NCBI RefSeq assembly: GCF_014207535.1
Contig: NZ_JACHGK010000003.1
Coordinates: 286,302 to 350,301, forward strand
DNA length: 64,000 nt
Direction of reading: 5' to 3'
Source: Bacillus benzoevorans
Lineage (GTDB): Bacteria > Bacillota > Bacilli > Bacillales > Cytobacillaceae
Below the pieces are notes generated by a model, which saw only the letters and a program-made list of their open reading frames with translations, made no database searches and was not told where the DNA came from. Position 1 is the stretch's first letter; each line of letters begins with the position of its first letter. Shown piece by piece: positions 26,227 through 35,626 of the stretch. The translations under genes and the position numbers were made by a program.

Positions 26227-29200
26227 TTACAACCCGCATTTTAATTGTGCATTACAGTTTGTACAAGTGTTACAGCCGCCGATTTCTTCGACTGTTCCTT
26301 TGCGGCAAACAGGGCATGTGTCGCCGACCTCAGATCCAATCGTTACAGATGTGGAGCGAAGATCATTGATTGTGTCGATTAAAACCACATGTGATTCAGG
26401 TTTCTTGCGTTTTTTCAGCGGCTTATCATCAACGCTGTTTTCTTCTGCTTTCAGCGTCAACACTTGTGAATCGCGTGAACCGTCAACATAAACTGTTCCG
26501 CCTTTTGCGCCGCCATGGTATAAGCGTTGATATACCTTTTCAACCTGTTCAACGCTGTAGCCTTTCGGTGCATTCACCGTCTTGCTGATTGAACTATCAA
26601 TCCAGCGCTGGATCACACATTGTGTATCCGCATGTGCTTCCGGTTCGAGTTCCATCGCTGTAATAAACCAGTGAGGAAGATTTTCCGAATCTGCTTCTGG
26701 ATGTCCATCTAAATATTCTTGGACAATATCTGCTTTTACTTCAATAAATTTACCTAATCTTCCGCTTCTGAAGTAAGAGAAGGAGAAGTATGGTTCAAGT
26801 CCAGTTGATACTCCAACCATTGTCCCGGTTGATCCCGTCTCTTTATTCGCATAAAGACGCTACTCTTTATACCGCCCATATGAGCTGCTTGTGCTTTTAC
26901 ACAAGGATAGACTATATCAAACACTCAAGGAAGAGTGCCCTCCTATTTCCCTCGTCCATCACTTACGAGGTACGAGCTGCCGCTCTAGTCGTTGAAGCTT
27001 TTACCTTATCATTTTTTGTAAGAGATAAGGTAACTTGCCTGCTGATTGCCCATTGTTACATCCGTTTCATTTTTATACCCTCACGCTTATTGTTACCAAT
27101 TACGTTGTGGTTGAAACGGCTTTAGGGTGTCCCAGCAATTAAAGAGGTTTCGATTATGTGTCGCCACATAAAAGCCCAAATTATTTAGGTGCAACAGTTA
27201 ATAAGTGGGAATTACGAATACCATGTTCAAGAATCGATTCCCTGATATCTTCCGGCATTTTCTTCATGTAGCCTGTATCAATAAAGGCTTGGCGAAGACG
27301 ATTTGTGTCCTCATCCTTTTCAGCGGTTAAGAATGGGAAGCTTCCTTTTTCTTTTGCCAGTTCTACAGATGTACGGTAAGCGGTTGTTGCCATGATTTCA
27401 AATACTTTATCAACGAGTTTATTTCCTTCTTCAGAACCGTATTCTGTTTCGCAATAGATTAGCAGGTCATGTAATCCCATTACCCCAAGACCTACACGTC
27501 GCTCACCAAGAGCCTGCTTTTTATTCTCTTCAAGGAAGTATGGAGTTGCGTTAATAACATTATCCTGCATGCGAACGCCAACTTCGACTGTTCTTTTTAG
27601 TTTTTCAAAGTTAACTGTTTTGGTTTCTTTATCAGCCATTTCAGCTAAGTTAACGGCTGCTAGGTTACACACACTAAATGGTGCGAGAGGTTGTTCCACT
27701 TTTGTTATCTCAAGGACTTTTTATTCCTTGATTCTTACACTTGTTATTCGTGTAAGGTCAGCATATCTTTTCACTAATAGACTTTAGTGCTGCGGCCTCG
27801 TGGATCGATTATATTCTGTTATTAACAGGTTCACGATCTATGCGTTGCCCCTGACTGAAGTATTACCTCCAGCCTTCGGTTCGGATTAGCAGTTTTCAGC
27901 CTTCCCGCTTTATTCCGCAGTTTTTAACGTGAGGCAAATCAAGCTGCTCTACCACACGGATTCGTTGCTACAACTTTTTGACCGTAAGCTTTCGCATTTG
28001 TCATGTCGTTGGCATTGTCTATGAAGAAGATTCCCGGCTCTGCAGAGTACGTCGCGCAGATATTAATTAAGTTCCAAAGCTCTTTGGCACGGATCTTTTT
28101 ATAAGTGCGGACTTTATGTCCAAGTTGTTCCCACTCGCGTACGTCCCCTACTTTATGCCATTCTTCATTATAAAGTTTCATTTCTTCGCCACTGTAACCT
28201 TCAACATCTGGGAAACGAAGCTCATAAACCGCATCATTTTCAACAGCTTCCATGAATTCCTTCGTTAAGCAGACAGAAATGTTGGCTCCTGTTAAAAATT
28301 CAGAGTTATGAACAGAGAATGTTCCTCCTGTTTCCAATGTTTCTTCAGCATGTGCGATAATATCTTCACTGAAGCCGCCGTACCCAGGAATATTTTTGTA
28401 ATTCACAATTCCTTGATACATCGCTTTTTCCTGCTCCGTTAATGGAGTAAATTTCAGCTTGTCTTTTGCCAGCTTTTTAATTTTTTCATCCTCTGTATTA
28501 TCAATCAAGAAGCGTAAAATACGCGGATTTTGCATTTTGGCAATGATAAATTCAATAATATCTGGATGCCACGTACATACCGTCCCTTTCAGGATATTTG
28601 TTCTGCTTTTCAGCAGACGGCCTAGACTATATCATCACCCTCAGCATTATCTGTTAGGGGCCGGGCGCTTGTGAGAGTTTATTGTTGGGACTCACTCTCT
28701 AGTCGTTGAACCTTCGCCATTACCTTTGCCCAATGACGCTTGGCTGCAGATTGTCCAATACTTACAATTTTCAGCATTCACGCTCACCGTTTCCAGTCAC
28801 GTTGTAGCTTGTAAGTCTCTAAGGATTTCCCTGCAATTCACCCAATTTTCTAGTCGTTCATTCTCTGAACGACGCGGACTAGTGCATCTATATCTTCACT
28901 TTCTCAATCCGCTAACATAATCATCTGAGCGCCCCTGCGCGAGCCGCCCTGCTCAACTAAGTGAGTCAATTTCGCAATATCATCGAGCCATGATACAGAA
29001 CCGGATGATTTGCCGTTTACTCCTTTTGCCAGCGTGTTGCGCGGACGAAGTGTTGAACCGTTTGTTCCGACACCGCCGCCGCGGCTCATGATTTCCATCA
29101 CCTGCTTGCGGTGTTCGGAAATTCCTTCTCGGGAATCCTGTACATATGGCATGACATAGCAATTAAAATAGGTCACATCTGTATCAGCACCTGCTCCGTA

Positions 29201-29725
29201 AAGCACGCGTCCCGCCGGAATAAAGTTCAAATTCACAAGCTCCTGATAGAACTTCTCGAACCATTCCTGGCGTTTTTCTTCCGTTTCTTCTACCGAAGCA
29301 AGCCCCCATGCATTCCGTTTCGCAATTTGCTCATAGTAGATTTCCAGCGGTTTTTCAATCACATCCAGCGGACGTTTAATCACGCCTGTCTTTCTTTCCT
29401 CCGGATCGTCTAATGACGCGCGGAATTCTTCTTCCACCAATACTTTAGCAAATTTCTTTTCCCAGTTAATCTCTAAGATGAACCCGAGACCGCGGGCTGG
29501 AAATTTTGGATCCTCTTTAATCGTCAATACAACGAAGTCTCCGCTTGCCAGCGTTGTTTTTTCCGTATCCTTAAAGGTATAACGGTCCAGCATAACAAGG
29601 CGGGAGACCCCTTTGTGAGTGATTTTCATATCTGAAGTAACAGGGAAAACCTGCGGGAAAAGTTCTATATCCTTATTTAATCGCTGTAAATCCATATTTA
29701 ATTTTTGTCCTAACACAACCGACAT
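26227..29725 (-). CDS. nrdJ: B12-dependent class II ribonucleotide reductase, interrupted by three group I introns
   Basis: NrdJ reduces ribonucleotides to deoxyribonucleotides with an adenosylcobalamin radical. Four exons (29725-28907, 28571-27951, 27696-27187, 26838-26227) are each a multiple of three and join into 853 residues with no frame change. Spliced motifs include FNCYVMP and SVCNLAAVN (redox Cys pair), NPCGE (thiyl-radical Cys and catalytic Glu, residues 477-481) and the phosphate loop APTGSTGT (649-656). The C terminus has a CPVC and CNTCTNC Cys cluster typical of class II enzymes. The ATG at 29725 follows GGAG by eight bases. NrdR boxes lie upstream. It occupies the lipM-yqhO junction where B. 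subtilis has mntR. Confidence 0.95.
26839..27186 (-). ncRNA. Group I intron 3 of nrdJ (348 nt)
   Basis: The exon ends in CCT and the intron ends in G, restoring VAP-TGSTGT. Core motifs are present: AATTGCTGGGA, GGGCAATCAGCAGGCAAG, the P7 5' strand CAACGACTAGAG (26983-26994) and the 3' strand GATATAGTCTA (26908-26918). P1 can form from CCU|AAA with UUUGGG, giving the expected U-G pair at the splice site. There is no endonuclease frame. It resembles intron 1, probably subgroup IA. Confidence 0.92.
27697..27950 (-). ncRNA. Group I intron 2 of nrdJ (254 nt)
   Basis: The exon ends GGT and the intron ends in G, restoring NPCG-EQPL, so it splits the catalytic N-x-C-x-E motif. The internal guide GCCTCAC (27929-27935) pairs with exon GTGTGGT with one mismatch and a terminal U-G. 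P7-like strands CAGCA and TGCTG are visible in GGCCGCAGCACT and AAGATATGCTGACC. The core differs from introns 1 and 3, so it is probably a different subgroup. No ORF is present. Confidence 0.88.
28572..28906 (-). ncRNA. Group I intron 1 of nrdJ (335 nt)
   Basis: The exon ends GAT and the intron ends in ACG, restoring LAD-WHPDI. The internal guide GTCCGC (28874-28879) pairs perfectly with exon GCGGAT including the U-G at the splice site, and ATGC just upstream of it can pair with GCAT of the 3' exon as P10. Core motifs are GACAATCTGCAGCCAAGC, CAACGACTAGAG (28697-28708) and GATATAGTCTA (28623-28633). It has no endonuclease frame. Confidence 0.93.
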
Positions 29726-29837
29726 ATATACAACTCCTTCAAATAGTCTCCATGTAAGCTCTATGTTCGATTTAATAGATAACTTTTTTGGCTATTTCAA
29801 TTTCAGTAATTTAAAGTTATCACACCCACCTAATAAA

Positions 29838-29885
29838 ATCAATATATAGTGCTATAAATATTTATAATGACACAATATATTGAAA
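29838..29885 (-). promoter_or_regulatory. Tandem NrdR boxes upstream of nrdJ
   Basis: Two 16-base AT-rich palindrome-like sites (29838-29853 containing CAATATATAGTGC, and 29870-29885 containing ACACAATATATTG) fit the NrdR consensus. Their centres are 32 bases apart, about three helical turns, as NrdR requires. The rest of this 354-base gap shows no gene. Confidence 0.75.
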
Positions 29886-30048
29886 TCGGGTCAAGTATTT
29901 CTCTATTTGTCAAACTTAAAATAAACTAAAAAAGAGAGAATAATAGAGATAAAAACGGATTATCACCCATAATTGCTAAAATTCGCCTTTATTTACGACT
30001 TGCACTTTTTGCTAGAAAGGAGTGCAGATAAAGCCATAAATTTCATAT

Positions 30049-30077
30049 AAAAGGACTATGCAAATAATGCAAAGTCC
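30049..30077 (-). terminator. lipM terminator
   Basis: A 10-bp stem with one mismatch (GGACTTTGCA with TGCATAGTCC) is followed by TTTT on the minus strand, just after the lipM stop. Confidence 0.8.
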
Positions 30078-30079
30078 GC

Positions 30080-30916
30080 TTATTTCATAAAATTCCATTC
30101 ATCACTTTCATAACGTTCTTTCGCGATAGTATGGACATACTCCAATTCTCCTGCTGTTAATTCGTATGGCTCTAACTGAATATCCAGACCTTCTTCAAAG
30201 CCTTTGTGAAAAGCCGTTTTTGCCTCTTCAAGCGTAATCTGTTTCGGACTGATATCATTAATGGCCACGGCTTTATTTTTAAAAGCTTTCTGCATCCGTT
30301 CTTTTACCCTCTCATTTGGATATTTAAACAGACTGAAAAGCTTGTCTTCATCCAAATCAAGTAAAATAGAACCGTGCTGCAGAATGACACCCTTTTGTCT
30401 CGTCTGGGCACTTCCGGCAACTTTTCGTCCTTCGACCACCAGCTCATACCAGCTTGGAGCATCGAAGCAGACAGCTGAATGCGGGCTTTTTAAAGCTTGT
30501 CGTTCCTCTGCCGATTTAGGTACGGCAAAATATGCCTCTAAACCCAGTTGATGAAATCCTTTTAAGATCCCCTCAGAAATGACTCGGTAAGCTTCTGTCA
30601 CGGTTTTCGGCATCTTCGGATGGGACTCTGATACAATGACGCTGTAGGTAAGCTCATGTTCATGGAGAACACCCCTGCCCCCGGTTGGACGGCGGACAAA
30701 CCCCAGTCCCTGTTTCTTTACAGCTTCCAAATCGATTTCCTTTTCCACCTTTTGGAAATAACCAATCGACAGTGTGGCCGGGTTCCAGCCATAAAATCGA
30801 ATAACGGGCGGAATTTTTCCCTCGCTCTGCCAGTTCAGCAATGCCTCATCCAATGCCATATTAAACGCAGCAGAACTATTTCCTGAGTCAATGAATCGCC
30901 ATGTCTCTTTCAACAT
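30080..30916 (-). CDS. lipM: Octanoyl-[acyl carrier] transferase LipM
   Basis: LipM moves octanoyl groups from ACP to GcvH in the lipoate assembly pathway. The 278 residues belong to the BPL/LPL fold, with RRPTGGRGVLH, the catalytic Cys in SAVCFDAPSWYE, and VAGSAQTRQKGVILQHGSILLD. The ATG at 30916 is preceded by GAGG; the length equals the B. subtilis protein. The nearby gcv genes supply the pathway's downstream use. Confidence 0.93.
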   Translation of the reverse strand: MLKETWRFIDSGNSSAAFNMALDEALLNWQSEGKIPPVIRFYGWNPATLSIGYFQKVEKEIDLEAVKKQGLGFVRRPTGGRGVLHEHELTYSVIVSESHPKMPKTVTEAYRVISEGILKGFHQLGLEAYFAVPKSAEERQALKSPHSAVCFDAPSWYELVVEGRKVAGSAQTRQKGVILQHGSILLDLDEDKLFSLFKYPNERVKERMQKAFKNKAVAINDISPKQITLEEAKTAFHKGFEEGLDIQLEPYELTAGELEYVHTIAKERYESDEWNFMK

Positions 30917-31157
30917 CATCGCCCTCGTTCTTGTAGTTATTATTGAAAATCCTCTTTGAATTGCGGCAAAATACCCATTCACCACTCGGGTAGAGCTTTG
31001 CCTTTATCTGTTTTCACACAAACTCTAGTCTAACAAAAATGGATTAAAAAACAAAGTAAGTTTCTTCCTAAAGTTTTTTTCTTATTCCCTTTACTACAAG
31101 GAGATATAACTTATATAATATTATTTGGCTTATCTAAGCGCGAAAGGAGAAATTATT

Positions 31158-31541
31158 TTGCAGACTCTTTATTTCCTTCTCATTTTGAGTGCAGCATTCC
31201 TCATCTATTCACTCATCACATGGCTGTATCAGAAGAGAATTGTGAAAACCTTAACGGAAGGAGAATTCATTTCCGGTTACCGCAAAGCACAGCTGATTGA
31301 CGTTCGCGAACCGAATGAATTTGAAAATGGACATATTTTAGGAGCAAGAAATATACCATTATCACAAATGAAAGCGCGTCTTCAGGAAATTCGCCCGGAC
31401 AAGCCCGTTTATTTATACTGCCAAAGCGGGATGAGAAGCGGACGTGCAGCTCAATTACTGCACCGAAAAGGCTATAAAGACCTTTCTCACTTAAAAGGCG
31501 GCTTTAAAGGCTGGACTGGTAAAATTAAAACGAAAAATTAG
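31158..31541 (+). CDS. yqhL: YqhL, membrane-anchored rhodanese-like protein
   Basis: This 127-residue protein has one N-terminal membrane helix (about 3-22) and a rhodanese domain with the active-site loop CQSGMRSGRAA, so a persulfide-forming Cys is present. The start is TTG at 31158, eight bases after AAAGGAG. The substrate is unknown. Confidence 0.88.
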   Translation: MQTLYFLLILSAAFLIYSLITWLYQKRIVKTLTEGEFISGYRKAQLIDVREPNEFENGHILGARNIPLSQMKARLQEIRPDKPVYLYCQSGMRSGRAAQLLHRKGYKDLSHLKGGFKGWTGKIKTKN

Positions 31542-31549
31542 CAGTATAA

Positions 31550-31640
31550 TAGGCTGCCCCCATAGGTGTCAGACGCCCTCGCATTTACACTTTAAGCGGC
31601 GGAGTCTGGCATCTTTGCAATAGGACAGCCTGTTTATGTT
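31550..31640. terminator. Convergent terminator region between yqhL and gcvPB with a nested repeat
   Basis: The outer arms AGGCTG and CAGCCT enclose a second imperfect hairpin built from GGTGTCAGACGCC and GGCGGAGTCTGGCATC. The T-run is weak, so termination is inferred from position between convergent genes. Confidence 0.45.
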
Positions 31641-31653
31641 TAACTAATAAAGT

Positions 31654-33111
31654 TTATTTTTGATAGCGCAGTACCGGTGTCCGGGCAGCCTTTGTTTCAT
31701 CGAGACGACCGATCACGGTTGAATGCGGAGCTTCTTGAACGATTTCCGGATTTTGCTCCGCTTCCTTCGCAATTTGAATCATGGTCTCTATGAAGCCGTC
31801 AAGCGTTTCCTTTGACTCTGTTTCCGTCGGCTCAATCATGATACACTCCTCCACATTAAGCGGGAAATAGATCGTCGGCGGATGATAACCGAAATCAAGC
31901 AGGCGTTTCGCCATATCAAGCGTACGAACCCCCAGCTTTTTCTGGCGCTTTCCGCTTAAAACAAATTCATGCTTGCAGTGCTTAGTAAATGGAAGATCAA
32001 AGTACGGTTCCAATCTTCTCATCATATAATTGGCATTTAGTACGGCATATTCCGTTACCGCTTTTAAGCCGTCAGGACCCAAGGAGCGAATATACGTATA
32101 GGCACGCACATTAATACCAAAGTTTCCGTAATAAGGCTTCACACGGCCAATCGACTGCGGACGATCATAATCCAGCACATATTGGTCACCTGACTTCGCC
32201 ACAACCGGTTTAGGCAAAAATGGAATGAGATCAGCCTTCACCCCGACTGGACCTGAACCGGGACCCCCGCCTCCATGCGGACCGGTGAACGTTTTATGGA
32301 GATTTAAATGAACAACATCAAATCCCATATCTCCAGGACGTGCTTTTGACAGAACAGCATTTAAATTAGCACCGTCATAGTACACCTTACCGCCTGCATC
32401 ATGAATGATCTCTGTTATTTCAAGAATACTCTCTTCAAACAGACCAAGGGTATTTGGATTTGTCAGCATCAGTGCTGCTGTATCAGGACCCACGACTTTC
32501 CGTAAATCCTCCAGATCCACTAACCCTTTCTCGTTTGATTTAACGGTCACCGCTTCAAAACCAGCTACAACAGATGACGCAGGATTCGTACCATGTGCCG
32601 AATCCGGGACTATGACCTTTGTCCGGCCGCTATCGCCATTTGCCTCATGATAGGCGCGAATCAGCATCAGCCCCGTCCATTCCCCATGAGCACCGGCAGC
32701 AGGCTGTAAGGTAACGGCATCCATGCCGGTAATTTCCGTTAAATGTTCCTGCAGATCATATATTAATTCAAGTGCACCTTGGACAGATGATTCATCCTGC
32801 AGGGGATGAAGATGGGCAAAGCCATTGAAGCGGGCCACCGCCTCATTAATTTTCGGATTATATTTCATCGTACATGAACCTAACGGATAGAAACCGGAAT
32901 CAAGCCCATGGTTTCTGCGCGACAAAGCGGTATAATGACGCATAATATCCAGCTCTGACACTTCCGGCAGCTCAGCTTCCTCTTCACGGATATAACCTTG
33001 CGGCAGCAATCCAGCTATATCCACTTCAGGCACATCAAATTCCGGCAGACTGTAACCGACGCGTCCCGGCGTACTCACTTCAAAAATTAATGGTTGATTT
33101 TCTTTATGCAT
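31654..33111 (-). CDS. gcvPB: Glycine decarboxylase (P protein) subunit 2
   Basis: GcvPB carries the PLP site of the two-subunit glycine decarboxylase, which releases CO2 from glycine and loads aminomethyl on lipoyl-GcvH. The PLP Lys lies in HLNLHKTFTGPHGGGGPG. The 485-residue length is normal. It overlaps gcvPA by eight bases and has GGGGG before its ATG. Confidence 0.97.
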   Translation of the reverse strand: MHKENQPLIFEVSTPGRVGYSLPEFDVPEVDIAGLLPQGYIREEEAELPEVSELDIMRHYTALSRRNHGLDSGFYPLGSCTMKYNPKINEAVARFNGFAHLHPLQDESSVQGALELIYDLQEHLTEITGMDAVTLQPAAGAHGEWTGLMLIRAYHEANGDSGRTKVIVPDSAHGTNPASSVVAGFEAVTVKSNEKGLVDLEDLRKVVGPDTAALMLTNPNTLGLFEESILEITEIIHDAGGKVYYDGANLNAVLSKARPGDMGFDVVHLNLHKTFTGPHGGGGPGSGPVGVKADLIPFLPKPVVAKSGDQYVLDYDRPQSIGRVKPYYGNFGINVRAYTYIRSLGPDGLKAVTEYAVLNANYMMRRLEPYFDLPFTKHCKHEFVLSGKRQKKLGVRTLDMAKRLLDFGYHPPTIYFPLNVEECIMIEPTETESKETLDGFIETMIQIAKEAEQNPEIVQEAPHSTVIGRLDETKAARTPVLRYQK

Positions 33112-34450
33112 GGTTATCCCCCAATTCTGTCACAAAATTATCTATTTCTTCTTTTGTTCGTAATTCTGTTACAGCGATCAGCATATGGTTCGCCAGTTCC
33201 GGATAATTACGGCCTAAATCATAGCCGCCAATGATCTGCTTCTTTAATAGATCCTGATTAATTTCTTTTATTGATTTATTTAATTTCACGACAAATTCAT
33301 TGAATGTCGGCCCTTCGAAAACCACCTGAATTCCCTTTTGCTTTAATGCCTGTTTCGCATACTCGGTCTTTTTGATATTAGCCGCTGCCATTTCCCTGAC
33401 GCCTTTTTTCCCAAGTGCTGTCATCGAGACTGATGCCGCCAAGGCATTTAATGCCTGGTTCGAACAGATATTAGAAGTCGCTTTTTCACGGCGGATATGC
33501 TGCTCACGTGCCTGCAGCGTTAAAACAAAGCCTCTTTGTCCTTTTTCATCAGAAGTCTGTCCAACAAGACGTCCCGGAACTTTCCGCATAAGCTTAGATG
33601 TAACAGCGAAATAACCGCAGTGCGGACCGCCAAATGCAGTCGGAATACCAAAAGGCTGCGCATCGCCGACCACAATATCCGCACCAAATTTACCGGGAGG
33701 TGTTAGAATTCCTAAAGCAAGCGGATTACTTGAGACAACCATCAGAGCCTTCGCGCCGTGAATCACCTCCTCCAACTCTTTTAAAGGCTCAACTGCACCA
33801 AAAAAGTTCGGATACTGCACGAGTACGGCCGCTATATTCTCGTCAAGCAGCCCCTTTAATGCTTCCACATCCGTGAGCCCGTTTTTATGCGGAATTTCCA
33901 CGACTTCGATTCGCTGACCCTTTGCATAAGTGCGCAGCACTTCCTTTGATTCCGGATGAACGCTGCTTGAAACCAGTACTTTTTTGCGCTTGGTCTGCCC
34001 GCAAGACAGCATGGCTGCCTCCGCCAGTGCCGTGCCTCCGTCATACATCGAGGAGTTCGCGACATCCATCCCCGTTAATTCACAGATCATTGTTTGATAT
34101 TCGAAAATCGCCTGCAGTTCCCCTTGGGAAATTTCCGGCTGATATGGTGTATAGGCAGTGTAAAATTCTTGCCGTGAAATCACGTGATCGACAATAACCG
34201 GGATATAGTGGTCATATACACCCGCTCCCAAGAAACAAGTATTGCTGCGCAAATCAGCGTTTTTCGCAGCCATTTGTGATAATTCCTTTAGCAAAGCCGG
34301 TTCAGATTTTACCTTTTTGATGTTGTATTCGCCTTTAAATTGAACCTGCTCTGGAATATCGCTGAACAATTCAGCGACAGATGAAACGCCAATAGCCGAA
34401 AGCATAGCCTTTTTATCCTCTTCTGTCATCGGTAAGTAGCGGTGATTCAT
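33104..34450 (-). CDS. gcvPA: Glycine decarboxylase (P protein) subunit 1
   Basis: GcvPA (448 residues) is the partner subunit that completes the GcvP active site. Typical segments are FLGAGVYDHYIP, YTPYQPEISQGELQAIFEYQTM and YDGGTALAEA. It follows gcvT by 18 bases; the three genes form one operon. Confidence 0.97.
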   Translation of the reverse strand: MNHRYLPMTEEDKKAMLSAIGVSSVAELFSDIPEQVQFKGEYNIKKVKSEPALLKELSQMAAKNADLRSNTCFLGAGVYDHYIPVIVDHVISRQEFYTAYTPYQPEISQGELQAIFEYQTMICELTGMDVANSSMYDGGTALAEAAMLSCGQTKRKKVLVSSSVHPESKEVLRTYAKGQRIEVVEIPHKNGLTDVEALKGLLDENIAAVLVQYPNFFGAVEPLKELEEVIHGAKALMVVSSNPLALGILTPPGKFGADIVVGDAQPFGIPTAFGGPHCGYFAVTSKLMRKVPGRLVGQTSDEKGQRGFVLTLQAREQHIRREKATSNICSNQALNALAASVSMTALGKKGVREMAAANIKKTEYAKQALKQKGIQVVFEGPTFNEFVVKLNKSIKEINQDLLKKQIIGGYDLGRNYPELANHMLIAVTELRTKEEIDNFVTELGDNHA

Positions 34451-34468
34451 TCTTTTCTCCCCCTCGTC

Positions 34469-35575
34469 CTATTTCGCCCTTTTATAAAAAGGTGTTTCGA
34501 TTACTTTTGCTTTTAATCGTTTTCCACGGATTTCAACGAATAGTTCATTTCCCGGATTACCATGCTCGGTCTTGATTAGGGCAAGGCCAATATTCTTATT
34601 CAATGTCGGCGACTGTGTTCCCGTCGTGACTTCACCAATCCGTTCCTCGCCGGCATATACAGGATAGCCATGGCGCGGAATGCCCCGATCAATCATCTCA
34701 ATACCGACAAGCTTACGCGGCACACCCTTTTCCTTTTGCTCCTGGAGTGCTTTTTTTCCGATAAAATCAGCCTCTTTCTTCAGCTTAACAGCAAAGCCGA
34801 TTCCCGCTTCCAATGGCGAAATATCCGCCGACAGCTCTTGACCGTACAATGCCAGCACTGCCTCAAAACGAAGCGTGTCCCGTGCCCCTAAACCAATCGG
34901 CAGAACGCCTTCATCGCGTCCAGCTTCGAGGATTTCACGCCAAAGCGCTACAGCGTCTTTTGCGTCACAATAAATCTCAAAGCCATCCTCCCCAGTATAG
35001 CCCGTACGGGAGAGAAGCACTTTTTTCCCATTAATGACCACCTCTTGCTGAAACTTAAATGGACCGATTTCACCCAAGGAAGTGCCTGATGATATCAGTT
35101 TGGCAAGAATGGATTCCGCCAGCGGTCCCTGTAGTGCAAGCTGAGACACGTTCTCTGAAATATTTTCCAGCTCCACATCACCCTCTTGATTCTTCTTCAG
35201 CCACTCGTAATCTTTTTCCGTGTTTGAAGCATTGACAACAAGTAAATAATCATCATCTTTTATTTTGTAGACGAGCAAATCATCCACTGTTCCGCCGTTT
35301 TCATAGCACATCGCATTATATTGGGCGCCGCCGTCTTTGATTTTACTAATATCGTTGGTACACATTTTTTGCAAAAATTGAAGACTCCCTGGTCCTTTAA
35401 CCGTTACTTCTCCCATATGGGAGACATCGAATAGTCCTGCCTTCGTACGGACCGCTTCATGTTCTTCTTTAATACCGGAAAATTGTACAGGAAGCTCCCA
35501 GCCTCCAAAATCGACCGTTTTTGCACCATAATCCTTATAAACTTCAAAAAGCGGGGTGTGCTTAAGCTCTGACAT
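34469..35575 (-). CDS. gcvT: Aminomethyltransferase (T protein)
   Basis: GcvT transfers the methylene group from aminomethyl-GcvH to tetrahydrofolate and releases ammonia. The 368 residues contain DVSHMGEV, the folate-contacting TGYTGEDGFEIY and the GLGARDTLR segment. The ATG follows AAGGAGG. Unlike the expected arrangement, its leader has only a partial glycine riboswitch. Confidence 0.97.
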   Translation of the reverse strand: MSELKHTPLFEVYKDYGAKTVDFGGWELPVQFSGIKEEHEAVRTKAGLFDVSHMGEVTVKGPGSLQFLQKMCTNDISKIKDGGAQYNAMCYENGGTVDDLLVYKIKDDDYLLVVNASNTEKDYEWLKKNQEGDVELENISENVSQLALQGPLAESILAKLISSGTSLGEIGPFKFQQEVVINGKKVLLSRTGYTGEDGFEIYCDAKDAVALWREILEAGRDEGVLPIGLGARDTLRFEAVLALYGQELSADISPLEAGIGFAVKLKKEADFIGKKALQEQKEKGVPRKLVGIEMIDRGIPRHGYPVYAGEERIGEVTTGTQSPTLNKNIGLALIKTEHGNPGNELFVEIRGKRLKAKVIETPFYKRAK

Positions 35576-35626
35576 ACAAAAATTCCTCCTTCATCATAGG
35601 GCTTCAATACCGGGCATTCCTTTATC

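Noticed and set aside
26072..26491. 139-residue plus-strand frame at the end of nrdJ
   Set aside because: It is antisense to nrdJ exon 4 and its terminator and has no start signal.
26790..28920. Frames inside the introns as homing endonucleases
   Set aside because: They are short, lack LAGLIDADG, GIY-YIG or HNH motifs, and cover the ribozyme core.
26227..29725. nrdJ as a pseudogene broken by frameshifts or insertions
   Set aside because: All junctions restore frame exactly, ends fit group I splice rules, and every exon keeps its conserved motifs.
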